Source: Reclinomonas americana ATCC 50394 (lineage: Eukaryota; Jakobida; Jakobea; Jakobida). Taken from it: 64,000 bases of DNA. Positions 42,773 to 50,993 of the stretch are shown here, piece after piece. A program made the translations under genes and the position numbers. The notes under the pieces were generated by a model, which was given only the letters and a program-made list of their open reading frames with translations, searched no databases and had not been told where the DNA came from. The DNA is taken from contig PS015009.1 of the NCBI GenBank assembly GCA_048213135.1, positions 868,001 through 932,000 of the forward strand, in the 5' to 3' direction. How positions within the stretch are numbered: the first letter of the stretch is position 1; the number at the start of each line of letters is the position of its first letter.

Positions 42773-43273
42773 ATGAAAAATATTCTTTTCCTGTGCATGT
42801 CGCTTTGTTTTACTACCACCGCTTTTTCGCAGCAGGCTACAGGTAAATATGCCGGCACTTACGAATTCCGTTTCCCGGGAACGAACCTCTCCCATTACAT
42901 CATCATTAAAAATAACGGCGGCCAGCTTACCGGCAAATACCTCGGTTGTGAAGCAGGCAATGACACCCTTTACTATTCCGCTTCCATGAAGAGCCTGGAG
43001 ATCGGCAATGATGGCAAGATCGCTTTCAAACTGAAGAGCTTTCGTCTTTCACCAACCGCATTGCGGCCAGGCCATGAGGAACTGACTCCCGAGGGACAGG
43101 ATGACATCAGGAAAAAGATCATGGAATCAGGCAAAGCCAATACAGCGCTGTTCATTACCGGCGGCTATTCTTTCTCCGGCACTATCGGCAAAAAAAATAT
43201 GCAGCTCCGGCGTGTTGCCGACCAGTATGATAATGCCGCTGACCAGATGAAGTTCACCCGCATCGCCAATTAA
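42773..43273 (+). CDS. Secreted hypothetical protein
   Basis: A 166-residue protein with a signal peptide (MKNILFLCMSLCFTTTAFSQ). The opening ATGKYAGTYEFRFPGTNLSH suggests a beta-barrel lipocalin-like fold with repeated G-T-Y/F strands (GGYSFSGTIGKKNMQLRRV). No motif allows a function. It lies 13 bp before the YjbR-like gene. Confidence 0.7.
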   Translation: MKNILFLCMSLCFTTTAFSQQATGKYAGTYEFRFPGTNLSHYIIIKNNGGQLTGKYLGCEAGNDTLYYSASMKSLEIGNDGKIAFKLKSFRLSPTALRPGHEELTPEGQDDIRKKIMESGKANTALFITGGYSFSGTIGKKNMQLRRVADQYDNAADQMKFTRIAN

Positions 43274-43286
43274 TGTATCATCAGCA

Positions 43287-43619
43287 ATGGTGTCCGTTAC
43301 AACCGCCCGCCAGATCGCCCTTTCCTTCCCGGGTACGGAAGAAAACCCTCATTTCGACAGGGCCGCGTTCAAAGTAACCGGTAAAAGAATATTCGCCACG
43401 ATGCATGAGACGAACAAGACCATTAATGTTATGCTCACCCCTGCCGACCAGGCGGAGTTCTGCCAGCTGGATGCCACGGCCATCTATCCCGTTCCCAATA
43501 AATGGGGTTTGCACGGCTGGACCATTTTTGATCTGACAAAAGTTGATGCAGACGTACTCTCCGCCGCATTGCATACAGCCTGCATGCTGGTTATGGAACA
43601 GAAAAAGAAGAAAAGGTAA
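43287..43619 (+). CDS. MmcQ/YjbR-family protein
   Basis: A 110-residue protein. The sequence RQIALSFPGTEENPHFDRAA, KVTGKRIFATMHE, LTPADQAEFCQLD, VPNKWGLHGWTIFDL and VLSAALHTACMLV matches the MmcQ/YjbR fold, a double-wing DNA-binding-like domain. Many members are annotated as DNA-binding, but the biological role is not established. The C-terminus is very basic (EQKKKKR). Confidence 0.88.
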   Translation: MVSVTTARQIALSFPGTEENPHFDRAAFKVTGKRIFATMHETNKTINVMLTPADQAEFCQLDATAIYPVPNKWGLHGWTIFDLTKVDADVLSAALHTACMLVMEQKKKKR

Positions 43620-43785
43620 GCGCCCGTTACCTCAATCAAAAACAGGAAAAAGATCAAACAGTAATCTCAGCAGTTTTTCCGCCACAGCAAAAAATGGCTA
43701 TCATGATCGGGACGTATTGCAGCCGTATTATCTAAATTAAGGAAAAGAAGTTGCTATCCCCGACCGCGGATGGTAACTTTAACCT

Positions 43786-44238
43786 ATGGGATTTTTTAAC
43801 CTGTTTAAGAAAGCGACGATCATTAATGACGGATTCTTTGGGCCATTGCGTTATTGGCGATCAAAATCAGGCATTTCATATTTTTCAGGATCCGTTTACT
43901 TTTCTCCGACAGGTAAGAAAGCGGATATTATTGTAGAAGCCGATGCAGAACAGCCAACGGGGGAACAACATCAATTTTACAGGGAACTGGAAAGCAATTT
44001 TCCCAAGTATGCCGAAAAAATAACACCGCTGATTGAAGAAGAGTTTCGCAACTGGAAAGAAGATTTTGAGATCAGGGATTTCGTCAGCGAATTCGAATTG
44101 TCATGCCTGACCATTCCACGGCTCAATAACACTCCTTTTCGCTGGGACATTTCTTTCACAACCATCCATGACAAGAACCACCTCTTCACGATCAGCTTCG
44201 TCAATTATGAACCGGAACATGTACACATTGATGGCTGA
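43786..44238 (+). CDS. Hypothetical cytosolic protein
   Basis: A 150-residue protein with no signal peptide. It contains KKATIINDGFFGPLRYWRSK, SGSVYFSPTGKKADIIVEAD and WDISFTTIHDKNHLFTISFV. The pattern (small alpha/beta protein with aromatic strands) resembles immunity-type or DUF-type proteins seen beside polymorphic toxins, but no toxin gene is nearby, so this is only a resemblance. Function unknown. Confidence 0.6.
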   Translation: MGFFNLFKKATIINDGFFGPLRYWRSKSGISYFSGSVYFSPTGKKADIIVEADAEQPTGEQHQFYRELESNFPKYAEKITPLIEEEFRNWKEDFEIRDFVSEFELSCLTIPRLNNTPFRWDISFTTIHDKNHLFTISFVNYEPEHVHIDG

Positions 44239-44257
44239 TTGTATACGGCCGCTCTTG

Positions 44258-44656
44258 CTACTCCTTTCTCCCGATCATAAACGCCCTGTTCTCCTTACTG
44301 AAGCCAACCCTGGGATAATACTCCATAGCCGTTGGCACCGACAATAACAATATCATCGATTGTTCACCCAGCTTTTCCTGCGTCAGTTCAATGAGCCGAC
44401 GGCCGATGCCTGATTTATGTAGTGTGGGATCAACGGCGAGGTCGGCCAGATAAGTACTCCAGGCCCAGTCGGTAATGCAGCGGCTGACACCCACCAGTTG
44501 TTCACCCGCCCATGCGGTAACGATCAGGTTGGAATGCGCATACATTTTCGCGATCCGTTCTTTATCATGCGTAGGACGTGGTAAACCGGCCTTGTCATAT
44601 AATTCGCAAACCTGTTCCGCGGTGGGAGTAATGTCGTATTTGTAGATGATGTCCAT
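44258..44656 (-). CDS. GNAT-family N-acetyltransferase
   Basis: A 132-residue protein with the GNAT core: LIVTAWAGEQLVGVSRCITD, YLADLAVDPTLHKSGIGRRL (acetyl-CoA loop, here H-K-S-G-I-G, fitting Q/R-x-x-G-x-G/A) and ELTQEKLGEQSMILLLSVPT, then YYPRVGFSKEN. It transfers an acetyl group from acetyl-CoA to an unknown amine substrate. Short but complete. Confidence 0.9.
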   Translation of the reverse strand: MDIIYKYDITPTAEQVCELYDKAGLPRPTHDKERIAKMYAHSNLIVTAWAGEQLVGVSRCITDWAWSTYLADLAVDPTLHKSGIGRRLIELTQEKLGEQSMILLLSVPTAMEYYPRVGFSKENRAFMIGRKE

Positions 44657-44686
44657 AAAGAAGCCCGTCCTGCCAGGTTAATTTGA

Positions 44687-44890
44687 TCAGCTGTGTTTTT
44701 CCTGGTTGATATCCAGCAACCTTTTCATCAGTTCATCCTTTTCGAAACTAACCCTTTCCAGTTCAGATTTGGTGTGCTTGTATTTTGTGTAATACATAAT
44801 AGCAATGGCGGGAACGGCGATAAACGAGCCGAATACAATAAAGATCAGTATCCATTCCGATCCCCCGGGCATAGAAAGCAGTAATGTCAT
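44687..44890 (-). CDS. Small membrane protein with coiled-coil tail
   Basis: A 67-residue protein: one membrane helix (EWILIFIVFGSFIAVPAIAI), then a charged helical tail (KYKHTKSELERVSFEKDELM). The layout is like PspB-type or YtpI-type small envelope proteins, without enough sequence to decide. It lies 30 bp upstream of the GNAT gene on the same strand. Confidence 0.6.
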   Translation of the reverse strand: MTLLLSMPGGSEWILIFIVFGSFIAVPAIAIMYYTKYKHTKSELERVSFEKDELMKRLLDINQEKHS

Positions 44891-45018
44891 AACTTTTGGA
44901 TTTGATACAGGATGGTCAAGATAATCATTTTATCGCTGCCATGTTCCCCTGAAATGGCTTTGGGGCTTTGATTTTAATGAATTTTTCTTAACATTTGTCC
45001 CGACAAACGCCAACCGGC

Positions 45019-45519
45019 ATGAAAAATAACCAACAGGAAATAGAAGCCATCCTCAAAAAACTGACCGAGCACGGCTATGACGGCCTGGATGCTCATGAAA
45101 AACAGTTGCTTTTCCGCAAACAGTTCAGTGATGCCCACAGTACGCGGTACGATACCCCTTTTGAACTGGGCCTCACCCTTATTGTTACTTTTTTTCTCGC
45201 TGTACATGGCCTGCAGCGGATGGTACTGGCCACGGAGCTGCCGGTCTACCTGAAGCTGGGGTCTTTTGCACAGGGCAATGTTTTCAGCAAGTGGTTCAAC
45301 ATGGGACTGGGTGCCTTTTGTTTGTTGTTCTTCGGACTTTTGTTTGTTCTGAACATCAAAGACTGGAGCAAGGGGAAAGTCTATTTTACCCATCACGGGC
45401 CGGGCAATAAGAACATCCTGAAATATATTGGCAGGTTGTCGTTCATCATTATCATTATTGTCTGGATCGGCATAAAGATCATTTCCTGCTGGCCGGCATT
45501 TATGGAGGCATTGTCCTGA
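45019..45519 (+). CDS. Hypothetical membrane protein
   Basis: A 166-residue protein starting at MKNNQQEIEAILKKLTEHG. An acidic helical N-terminus is followed by three hydrophobic stretches (LTLIVTFFLAVHGLQRM, LGAFCLLFFGLLFVLNI, SFIIIIIVWIGIKIIS). The upstream in-frame ATG overlaps an AT-rich leader and is less likely. Function unknown; it stands alone between the divergent small genes and lutB. Confidence 0.65.
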   Translation: MKNNQQEIEAILKKLTEHGYDGLDAHEKQLLFRKQFSDAHSTRYDTPFELGLTLIVTFFLAVHGLQRMVLATELPVYLKLGSFAQGNVFSKWFNMGLGAFCLLFFGLLFVLNIKDWSKGKVYFTHHGPGNKNILKYIGRLSFIIIIIVWIGIKIISCWPAFMEALS

Positions 45520-45574
45520 TTACCCGCCGTCCTTTTTACTACGCGGTATTCCCTTTAAACTACGCTAATTGATT

Positions 45575-45582
45575 TACATTTG
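45575..45582 (+). promoter_or_regulatory. Putative -7 box of lutB
   Basis: TACATTTG is a full match to TAnnTTTG, 73 bp upstream of the lutB ATG. The -33 element is not clear. Confidence 0.4.
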
Positions 45583-45654
45583 TACAACCGGCAGAAACAG
45601 GTATGGACAAGCTGTTACCCAAGCTGAACCGTGATAAAAGGCCGGGACAAAGAA

Positions 45655-47028
45655 ATGACCGATACATCCAAAACATTCATAGCCAAAAGCACCATAAAAG
45701 CGGCCGACCTCGAACACCGCCGCACCATCAATTTCAATATAGGACGTTACAACGCGGTAGTGCCCAAAGGCAAAGAGCAGTTCAGCAACGTGCACCTGGC
45801 CAGGGAAAGGGCGAAGAATGTGAAATGGCGGGCCATTGAAACCCTCGACCAGCAACTGGAAGAATTTGAACTGCAGTTCACCAAACGCGGCGGAAAAGTG
45901 ATCTGGGCCGAAAACACCGACCAGGCCATAGCCGCCATACTCGATATCTGCAAAGAAAAGAATTGCAAAACACTGGTGAAAAGCAAGAGCATGGTAACGG
46001 AAGAGATTCACCTCAACCATGCGCTGGAACAGAATGGCATTGAAAGCATCGAAACCGACCTGGGCGAATATATCCAGCAACTGGATGAGGAGCCTCCCTA
46101 TCATATCGTTACCCCGGCCATGCATAAAAGCAAGGAAGACGTGGCTAAACTCTTCCACGAAAAACTGGGAACGCCGCTGCAATACACCCCTGAACAACTC
46201 ACGTTGAAAGCACGTGAAGTACTGCGTGAAAAATATGTACAGGCGGAAGTAGGTGTTACCGGCGCCAACTTTCTCATCAGCGATATCGGCGGTATTGCCG
46301 TAACCGAAAATGAAGGCAATGCCCGGCTGAGTTGTGCTTTTCCTAAAACACATATCGCGATTGTGGGTATAGAAAAGATGCTGCCGTCCGTAACCGACCT
46401 GGGCCTGTTCTGGCCGCTGCTCTCTACATTTGGTACCGGGCAAAAAATTACGGTGTACAACAGCATCATCACCGGGCCCCGCCAGGAACATGAAACCGAC
46501 GGACCTGAAGAGATGTACGTGATACTGCTGGATAACGGCCGTACCAATATCCTGCAAAATCCCAAACAAAGGGAAAGCCTTTACTGCATCCGTTGTGGCG
46601 CCTGCCTGAACGCCTGCCCCGTTTATAAAAATATCGGCGGTCACGCTTATGGCACTACCTACAGCGGACCTATTGGCAGTGTGATCACACCGCACCTGCA
46701 GGGCATGGAGGATTTCAAACACCTGAGTTACGCTTCATCGCTTTGCGGTAACTGCACAGAGGTATGCGCCGTTAAGATCAACCTGCACGAATTGTTGCTG
46801 GAGAACAGGAAAGAGTCTGTTGAAGAAGGTCACTCCGGTTTCAGCGAACGCATGGCCTGGAAAGTATGGCGCATGGCCAGTCTCAAAAGAAGTATGATGA
46901 ATATGGGAGGCGGTAACCTCAAAAATAAAGTGGTAAACGGGTTGTTTAAAGGATGGAAACAACGCAGAAGCGACCTGCAGTTCAGCTCAAAAACTTTCAA
47001 CCAGCTCTGGAAAGAGCGCTACAAATAA
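45655..47028 (+). CDS. lutB: LutB-like lactate utilization iron-sulfur protein
   Basis: A 457-residue protein with an LUD domain (KSMVTEEIHLNHALEQNGIE, TGANFLISDIGGIAVTENEG, KTHIAIVGIEKMLP) and a C-terminal ferredoxin domain with CIRCGACLNACPVYKNIGG and LCGNCTEVCAVKINLHELL (C-x2-C-x2-C-x3-C-P twice). In the LutABC complex this subunit takes part in oxidation of L-lactate to pyruvate. LutA and LutC are not adjacent, so in this organism they must be elsewhere or replaced. Start chosen at MTDTSKTFIAKSTIK. It is followed 20 bp later by the deacetylase-like gene. Confidence 0.92.
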   Translation: MTDTSKTFIAKSTIKAADLEHRRTINFNIGRYNAVVPKGKEQFSNVHLARERAKNVKWRAIETLDQQLEEFELQFTKRGGKVIWAENTDQAIAAILDICKEKNCKTLVKSKSMVTEEIHLNHALEQNGIESIETDLGEYIQQLDEEPPYHIVTPAMHKSKEDVAKLFHEKLGTPLQYTPEQLTLKAREVLREKYVQAEVGVTGANFLISDIGGIAVTENEGNARLSCAFPKTHIAIVGIEKMLPSVTDLGLFWPLLSTFGTGQKITVYNSIITGPRQEHETDGPEEMYVILLDNGRTNILQNPKQRESLYCIRCGACLNACPVYKNIGGHAYGTTYSGPIGSVITPHLQGMEDFKHLSYASSLCGNCTEVCAVKINLHELLLENRKESVEEGHSGFSERMAWKVWRMASLKRSMMNMGGGNLKNKVVNGLFKGWKQRRSDLQFSSKTFNQLWKERYK

Positions 47029-47048
47029 AACGTATCTTCCATCCCGGG

Positions 47049-48329
47049 ATGATATGCCTTTATTCACATACCACGTCGCCAAGGCTGCAATACATTTGCA
47101 ATTTTATTTTTGGTGAACTGATGGGTGTTGCATTTGAAATATCCATCGACAGCGAGTATTGCCGGCAATTGTCAACCCCGGTGATTAACTACAGCGATGC
47201 AACTATCGACGGAAGTTTTCACCTGCCCAATCATTCTCTTTTATTTGAACAAGATATTCACCAGCAGGATACCACCTGTTTTATTTCAGATGGCTGCCCG
47301 GTTTTTTTTAAAACAGGTGGCGACTTTTCCTTCGATATACTGGCCGCTTCTTTCTTTCTCATCAGCCGGTATGAAGAATACCTGCCGCATGAAAAAGATG
47401 AATATGGAAGATATGCACATCCTGCGTCGCTGGCTTATAAAGAGCAGTTCCTGCACCTGCCACTGGTGAACATATGGGTACAGCATTTTACAAAGGCATT
47501 GCAAAAAAAATACCCTTCCTTTCAACCTGCATTTCCTTCCTTTCGTTTTCTTCCTACCTATGATATCGACATCGCTTTTTCGTACCGCCACAAAGGATGG
47601 CTGCGGAACACCGGAGGTTTTTTGCGGTCGCCTTCACTGAACAGGTTGCAGGTATTGGTTGGCAGCAAAGCGGATCCTTTTGACAGCTATGACTTTTTAG
47701 ATGAACTGCACCAGCGGAATATGTTACAGCCGCTTTACTTTTTTCTCGTTGCAGAACAAAATGGCCGTTACGATAAAAATATACTGCCGCATAAAGAAGT
47801 AATGTGGAAGCTGGTAAAAAGACATGCCCGCAAATATGGCATTGGCCTGCATCCCGGCTGGCAAAGCGGCGATAAACCGCAGTTGCTGCAACAGGAAAAA
47901 GAAATGCTGGAGTCGATGGTGGAAAAGGAGATCACCCGTTCCCGTCAGCATTACATCCGCCTTACCCTGCCTGTTACTTACCGGCAGCTGATCAGCGAAG
48001 GCATAACGGAGGAGTACAGTATGGGTTATGGCAGCATCAATGGTTTCAGGGCTTCGGTGGCGTCACCTTTTTATTGGTACGACCTCGAAAAAGAGGAAGC
48101 TACCGGCCTCCGCGTTTATCCTTTCTGCTTTATGGATGCCAATGCCTATTATGAAGAAAAACTTTCCCCTGCAAAAGCATTGGAAGAAATACTGCATTAC
48201 CTGCAGGTATGCCGGGAAGTGAACGGCACGTTTATTACTTTATGGCACAATAATTTTTTGGGTACCGATCCGGTATTTGCCGGGTGGAAAGAAGTATACG
48301 AACAATTTATTGCTCAGGTTCAGCAATGA
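47049..48329 (+). CDS. Polysaccharide deacetylase-like protein (Bacteroidota type)
   Basis: A 426-residue protein. I start at MICLYSHTTSPRLQYICNFI, the typical opening of this family; an earlier ATG would overlap lutB by 76 bp. The deacetylase core is recognisable by FLPTYDIDIAFSYRHKGWLR (the D-x-D near the N-terminal strand), GIGLHPGWQS (the H-x-x-x-x-x site is partly conserved) and GTFITLWHNNFLG (the final H-N strand). Such proteins are distant relatives of NodB deacetylases and some have lost activity. Its 3' end overlaps the convergent transporter gene by 23 bp. Confidence 0.75.
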   Translation: MICLYSHTTSPRLQYICNFIFGELMGVAFEISIDSEYCRQLSTPVINYSDATIDGSFHLPNHSLLFEQDIHQQDTTCFISDGCPVFFKTGGDFSFDILAASFFLISRYEEYLPHEKDEYGRYAHPASLAYKEQFLHLPLVNIWVQHFTKALQKKYPSFQPAFPSFRFLPTYDIDIAFSYRHKGWLRNTGGFLRSPSLNRLQVLVGSKADPFDSYDFLDELHQRNMLQPLYFFLVAEQNGRYDKNILPHKEVMWKLVKRHARKYGIGLHPGWQSGDKPQLLQQEKEMLESMVEKEITRSRQHYIRLTLPVTYRQLISEGITEEYSMGYGSINGFRASVASPFYWYDLEKEEATGLRVYPFCFMDANAYYEEKLSPAKALEEILHYLQVCREVNGTFITLWHNNFLGTDPVFAGWKEVYEQFIAQVQQ

Positions 48330-49236
48330 TCTTATCCCTGCTTTTTTTAATGCTGTAATTCACCAGGAACACACCTGACAGGGTAACAATGGCTCCCCAC
48401 AAAATATTCATGGTCAGCTTTTCATTGAGCAGTACAGCGGCCGTGATCATGGCCACCAGCGGGTTAATGTACGCGTACAGGGAGGATATGGCCGCCGGTA
48501 ATTTTTTCATGGAATAAATGAACGCTACAAAACTGAGTATCGACCCCAGCAACACCAGGTAGGCGATCACCAGCCACACTTTCCCGGAAATGCTCGCCAG
48601 AGACACCACAGGCTGCGTAAGGTATGCCGCGATGCAGAGCAGCAAAGCCCCGATCAGCATCTGCCATCCTGTGGCATAATAGGGATTCATGTTCATTTTA
48701 TTCCGGGCAACGAAAATAGTGCCCACACTCCAGGCCAGCATGGCGGTTACAGATAACACCACGCCAAAAACAAAACCTTTGGGATGATCGTGAAAGGCAT
48801 TCTCATAAAACACGATGCCAATGCCGGTTACGCCGAGTAATAATCCAACGAGGGTCAGCAGCGTCATGTTGCGGCTTTTGTAAAAAACCCTTTCAATGAT
48901 CACTACGCTTAACGGGTACAAGGCGCCTATCAAAGCGCTCATGCCTGTCGGGATGTAATTGAGACTCCAGGTGCTGAGCCCGTTGGCCATTACAAACATC
49001 AGTATGCCCATCATCAGCAACCAGCCGAATGCTTTCGCGGATGGCAGTTTCATTTTTTTATACCACATGAAAAAGATGACGAAGATGCTGCCGCCGAGGA
49101 ACTGGCGTATAGATGCCATCTGCAAAGCAGGCATTTCCTGTACGCCCACCTTACTGGCTACCCATGTGGTACCCCATACCAGGCTGGTGGTGGTAAGTGC
49201 AAGATAACCGCCTGCTTTTCCTTTGGGTAAAGGCAT
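48307..49236 (-). CDS. EamA/DMT-superfamily permease
   Basis: A 309-residue protein with ten membrane helices. The two EamA halves are visible: LALTTTSLVWGTTWVASKVG to the middle, then GVVLSVTAMLAWSVGTIFVA to the end, with the second-half signature LGSILSFVAFIYSMKKLPAA. The family exports or imports small metabolites such as amino acids, nucleosides or drugs. The substrate cannot be predicted. The start is preceded by an AT-rich inverted repeat. Confidence 0.92.
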   Translation of the reverse strand: MPLPKGKAGGYLALTTTSLVWGTTWVASKVGVQEMPALQMASIRQFLGGSIFVIFFMWYKKMKLPSAKAFGWLLMMGILMFVMANGLSTWSLNYIPTGMSALIGALYPLSVVIIERVFYKSRNMTLLTLVGLLLGVTGIGIVFYENAFHDHPKGFVFGVVLSVTAMLAWSVGTIFVARNKMNMNPYYATGWQMLIGALLLCIAAYLTQPVVSLASISGKVWLVIAYLVLLGSILSFVAFIYSMKKLPAAISSLYAYINPLVAMITAAVLLNEKLTMNILWGAIVTLSGVFLVNYSIKKSRDKIIAEPEQ

Positions 49237-49244
49237 GTGGAAAT

Positions 49245-49352
49245 GAAGTTAAAAGTCAAAATTAAAAAGTAAAACTGCTGCGTAAGGTGCAAAACCAAGG
49301 TAAATATCAACCGCTGTACATTTTTGAATTTTTACTTTTGATTTTTGAATTT
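49245..49352. repeat. AT-rich inverted repeat between transporter and purH
   Basis: AAAAGTCAAAATTAAAAAGT near 49250 faces TTTTTACTTTTGATTTTTGA near 49330. A similar word set (TTTTGAATTTTACCTTTTTA) occurs near 35990. It is probably a dispersed intergenic repeat; a terminator function is possible. Confidence 0.4.
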
Positions 49353-49353
49353 C

Positions 49354-50859
49354 TTAATGCTTAAAGTGCCTCAGCCCTGTGATCACCATGGCCAGGCCGT
49401 GGTCTTTACAAAAATCGATGGAGTCTTTATCCCTTATCGATCCGCCGGGTTGAATGAATGCTTCAATACCGGCGGCATGGGCGATCTTCACACAATCATC
49501 AAAAGGGAAAAACGCGTCACTGGCTAGTACAGCGCCTTTCAGATCGAATTGGAATTGCTTCGCTTTCTCAATCGACTGGCGCAGCGAATCGATACGTGAG
49601 GTTTGCCCGCAACCCTTACCCACCAGTTGTTTATCTTTTACCAGCGCAATGGCATTGCTCTTCAGGTGCTTGGCAATGATGTTGGCAAAAAGAAGATCCG
49701 CCTTTTCCGTTTCCGTACAATTCCTTCCGCCTTCTTCTTTCCAATCGGTAAAATTGCCGCTGTCGTTTTGCTGGGCCAGTACGCCGTTGAGTACGCTTTT
49801 ATACTGTTGTGTTGTTTCCAGTGCTGTTTTTTGCAACAGCAGGATGCGGTTCTTTTTTGTTTTCAGAATATCCAGCGCGTCGGCCTCAAAACCGGGAGCG
49901 ATCAGTACTTCAAAGAATATTTCGTTGATGGCTACGGCCGTTTGTTTGTCTACTTCAGCGTTGCATACCAGCACACCGCCAAATGCACTTTCCGGATCAC
50001 CTGCCAGCGCCGCGTCCCAGGCCGTTTTCAGATCGGGGCGGGAAGCAACACCGCACACGTTGGTATGTTTGATGATGCCGAATGTTGTTTCTTTAAATTC
50101 CGCGATCAGCTGAACGGCCGCGTCCACATCTACCAGGTTGTTGTACGACAATTCTTTTCCGTGCAGTTTATCGAACAACACATCGGTATTGCCATAGAAA
50201 ACGCCCTGCTGGTGAGGATTCTCCCCATAACGGAGCACGGCACGGCTGGCATCAAAGGGATGAGCGAAGGCGGTGCCGTTGAAATAATTGGAAATGGCGA
50301 TATCATACCCGGTACAAACGTCGAATGCTTTTATGGCAAATGCCCGGCGTTGCTCCAGGGTGGTTTCGCCCTGCTGTGTTTTCAGCAGTTCTTCCAGTTC
50401 GCTGTAATCTTTTTTGGCGGCGATCACCACCACATCTTTATGGTTCTTGGCGGCAGCCCTTATCATGGAAGGTCCGCCAATGTCAATCTTTTCAATAATC
50501 AGTTTCTCGTCGGTAGTTGATTTCACTGTTTCCTCGAACGGGTACAGGTCAACAATAACCAGGTCGATTTCGGGAATGCTGTACTCCTTCATTTCAGCTA
50601 CATCAGTGTCATTATCCCTTCTGCCGAGTATTCCGCCAAATACAGACGGGTGCAGCGTTTTTACCCTGCCTCCCAGGATAGAGGGATAAGTGGTGAGCGA
50701 CTCAACCGGCACACAGCTGATGCCCAGGTCTTCTATGAATTTTTGTGTACCACCTGTAGAATAAATGGTAATACCCAGCTGGTTCAGTTGCTGTACAATG
50801 GCGTCCAGCCCGTCTTTGTAGAATACAGAGATGAGCGCTGATTTGATTTTTTTTTGCAT
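49354..50859 (-). CDS. purH: Bifunctional AICAR transformylase/IMP cyclohydrolase
   Basis: A 501-residue enzyme for the last two steps of purine synthesis: AICAR to FAICAR with 10-formyl-THF, then ring closure to IMP. The N-terminal IMP cyclohydrolase (MGS-like) domain starts SALISVFYKDGLDAIV and has YSTGGTQKFIEDLGI. The transformylase domain has LRYGENPHQQGVFYGN, IIKHTNVCGVASR and PGGSIRDKDSIDFC. All expected motifs are present. I start at MQKKIKSALISVF, as the upstream residues do not match the family. A promoter-like -7 box and a perfect inverted repeat lie just upstream. Confidence 0.97.
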   Translation of the reverse strand: MQKKIKSALISVFYKDGLDAIVQQLNQLGITIYSTGGTQKFIEDLGISCVPVESLTTYPSILGGRVKTLHPSVFGGILGRRDNDTDVAEMKEYSIPEIDLVIVDLYPFEETVKSTTDEKLIIEKIDIGGPSMIRAAAKNHKDVVVIAAKKDYSELEELLKTQQGETTLEQRRAFAIKAFDVCTGYDIAISNYFNGTAFAHPFDASRAVLRYGENPHQQGVFYGNTDVLFDKLHGKELSYNNLVDVDAAVQLIAEFKETTFGIIKHTNVCGVASRPDLKTAWDAALAGDPESAFGGVLVCNAEVDKQTAVAINEIFFEVLIAPGFEADALDILKTKKNRILLLQKTALETTQQYKSVLNGVLAQQNDSGNFTDWKEEGGRNCTETEKADLLFANIIAKHLKSNAIALVKDKQLVGKGCGQTSRIDSLRQSIEKAKQFQFDLKGAVLASDAFFPFDDCVKIAHAAGIEAFIQPGGSIRDKDSIDFCKDHGLAMVITGLRHFKH

Positions 50860-50908
50860 GATGATGGCGAAAGTTTGAAGGATATACCGGAAATGGACCA
50901 GGTTTCGC

Positions 50909-50929
50909 CGCAAATTTACACTATTTGCG
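50909..50929. promoter_or_regulatory. purH upstream inverted repeat overlapping a -7 box
   Basis: CGCAAAT-N7-ATTTGCG is a perfect 7-bp inverted repeat. On the minus strand, TAAATTTG (50918-50911) within it fits the TAnnTTTG -7 box. A repressor bound here would block purH transcription. No regulator is identified. Confidence 0.5.
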
Positions 50930-50993
50930 CCAGCGGATCGCCCTTCATTTTCGTTGTTGTGTAAAAACAGCCGGTTTTGTGAAAAAGAAATGA

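Noticed and set aside
45603-45839. ATG frame beginning just before lutB
   Set aside because: It overlaps the lutB start in another frame and becomes a glutamine/arginine/histidine-rich shadow of it.
45574-46722. 382-codon frame opposite lutB
   Set aside because: The iron-sulfur cysteine motifs and LUD domain are on the plus strand. The opposite frame is phenylalanine-rich and lacks domain signatures.
46953-47048. Upstream start for the deacetylase-like gene
   Set aside because: It overlaps the lutB 3' end by 76 bp and adds residues outside the usual family opening.
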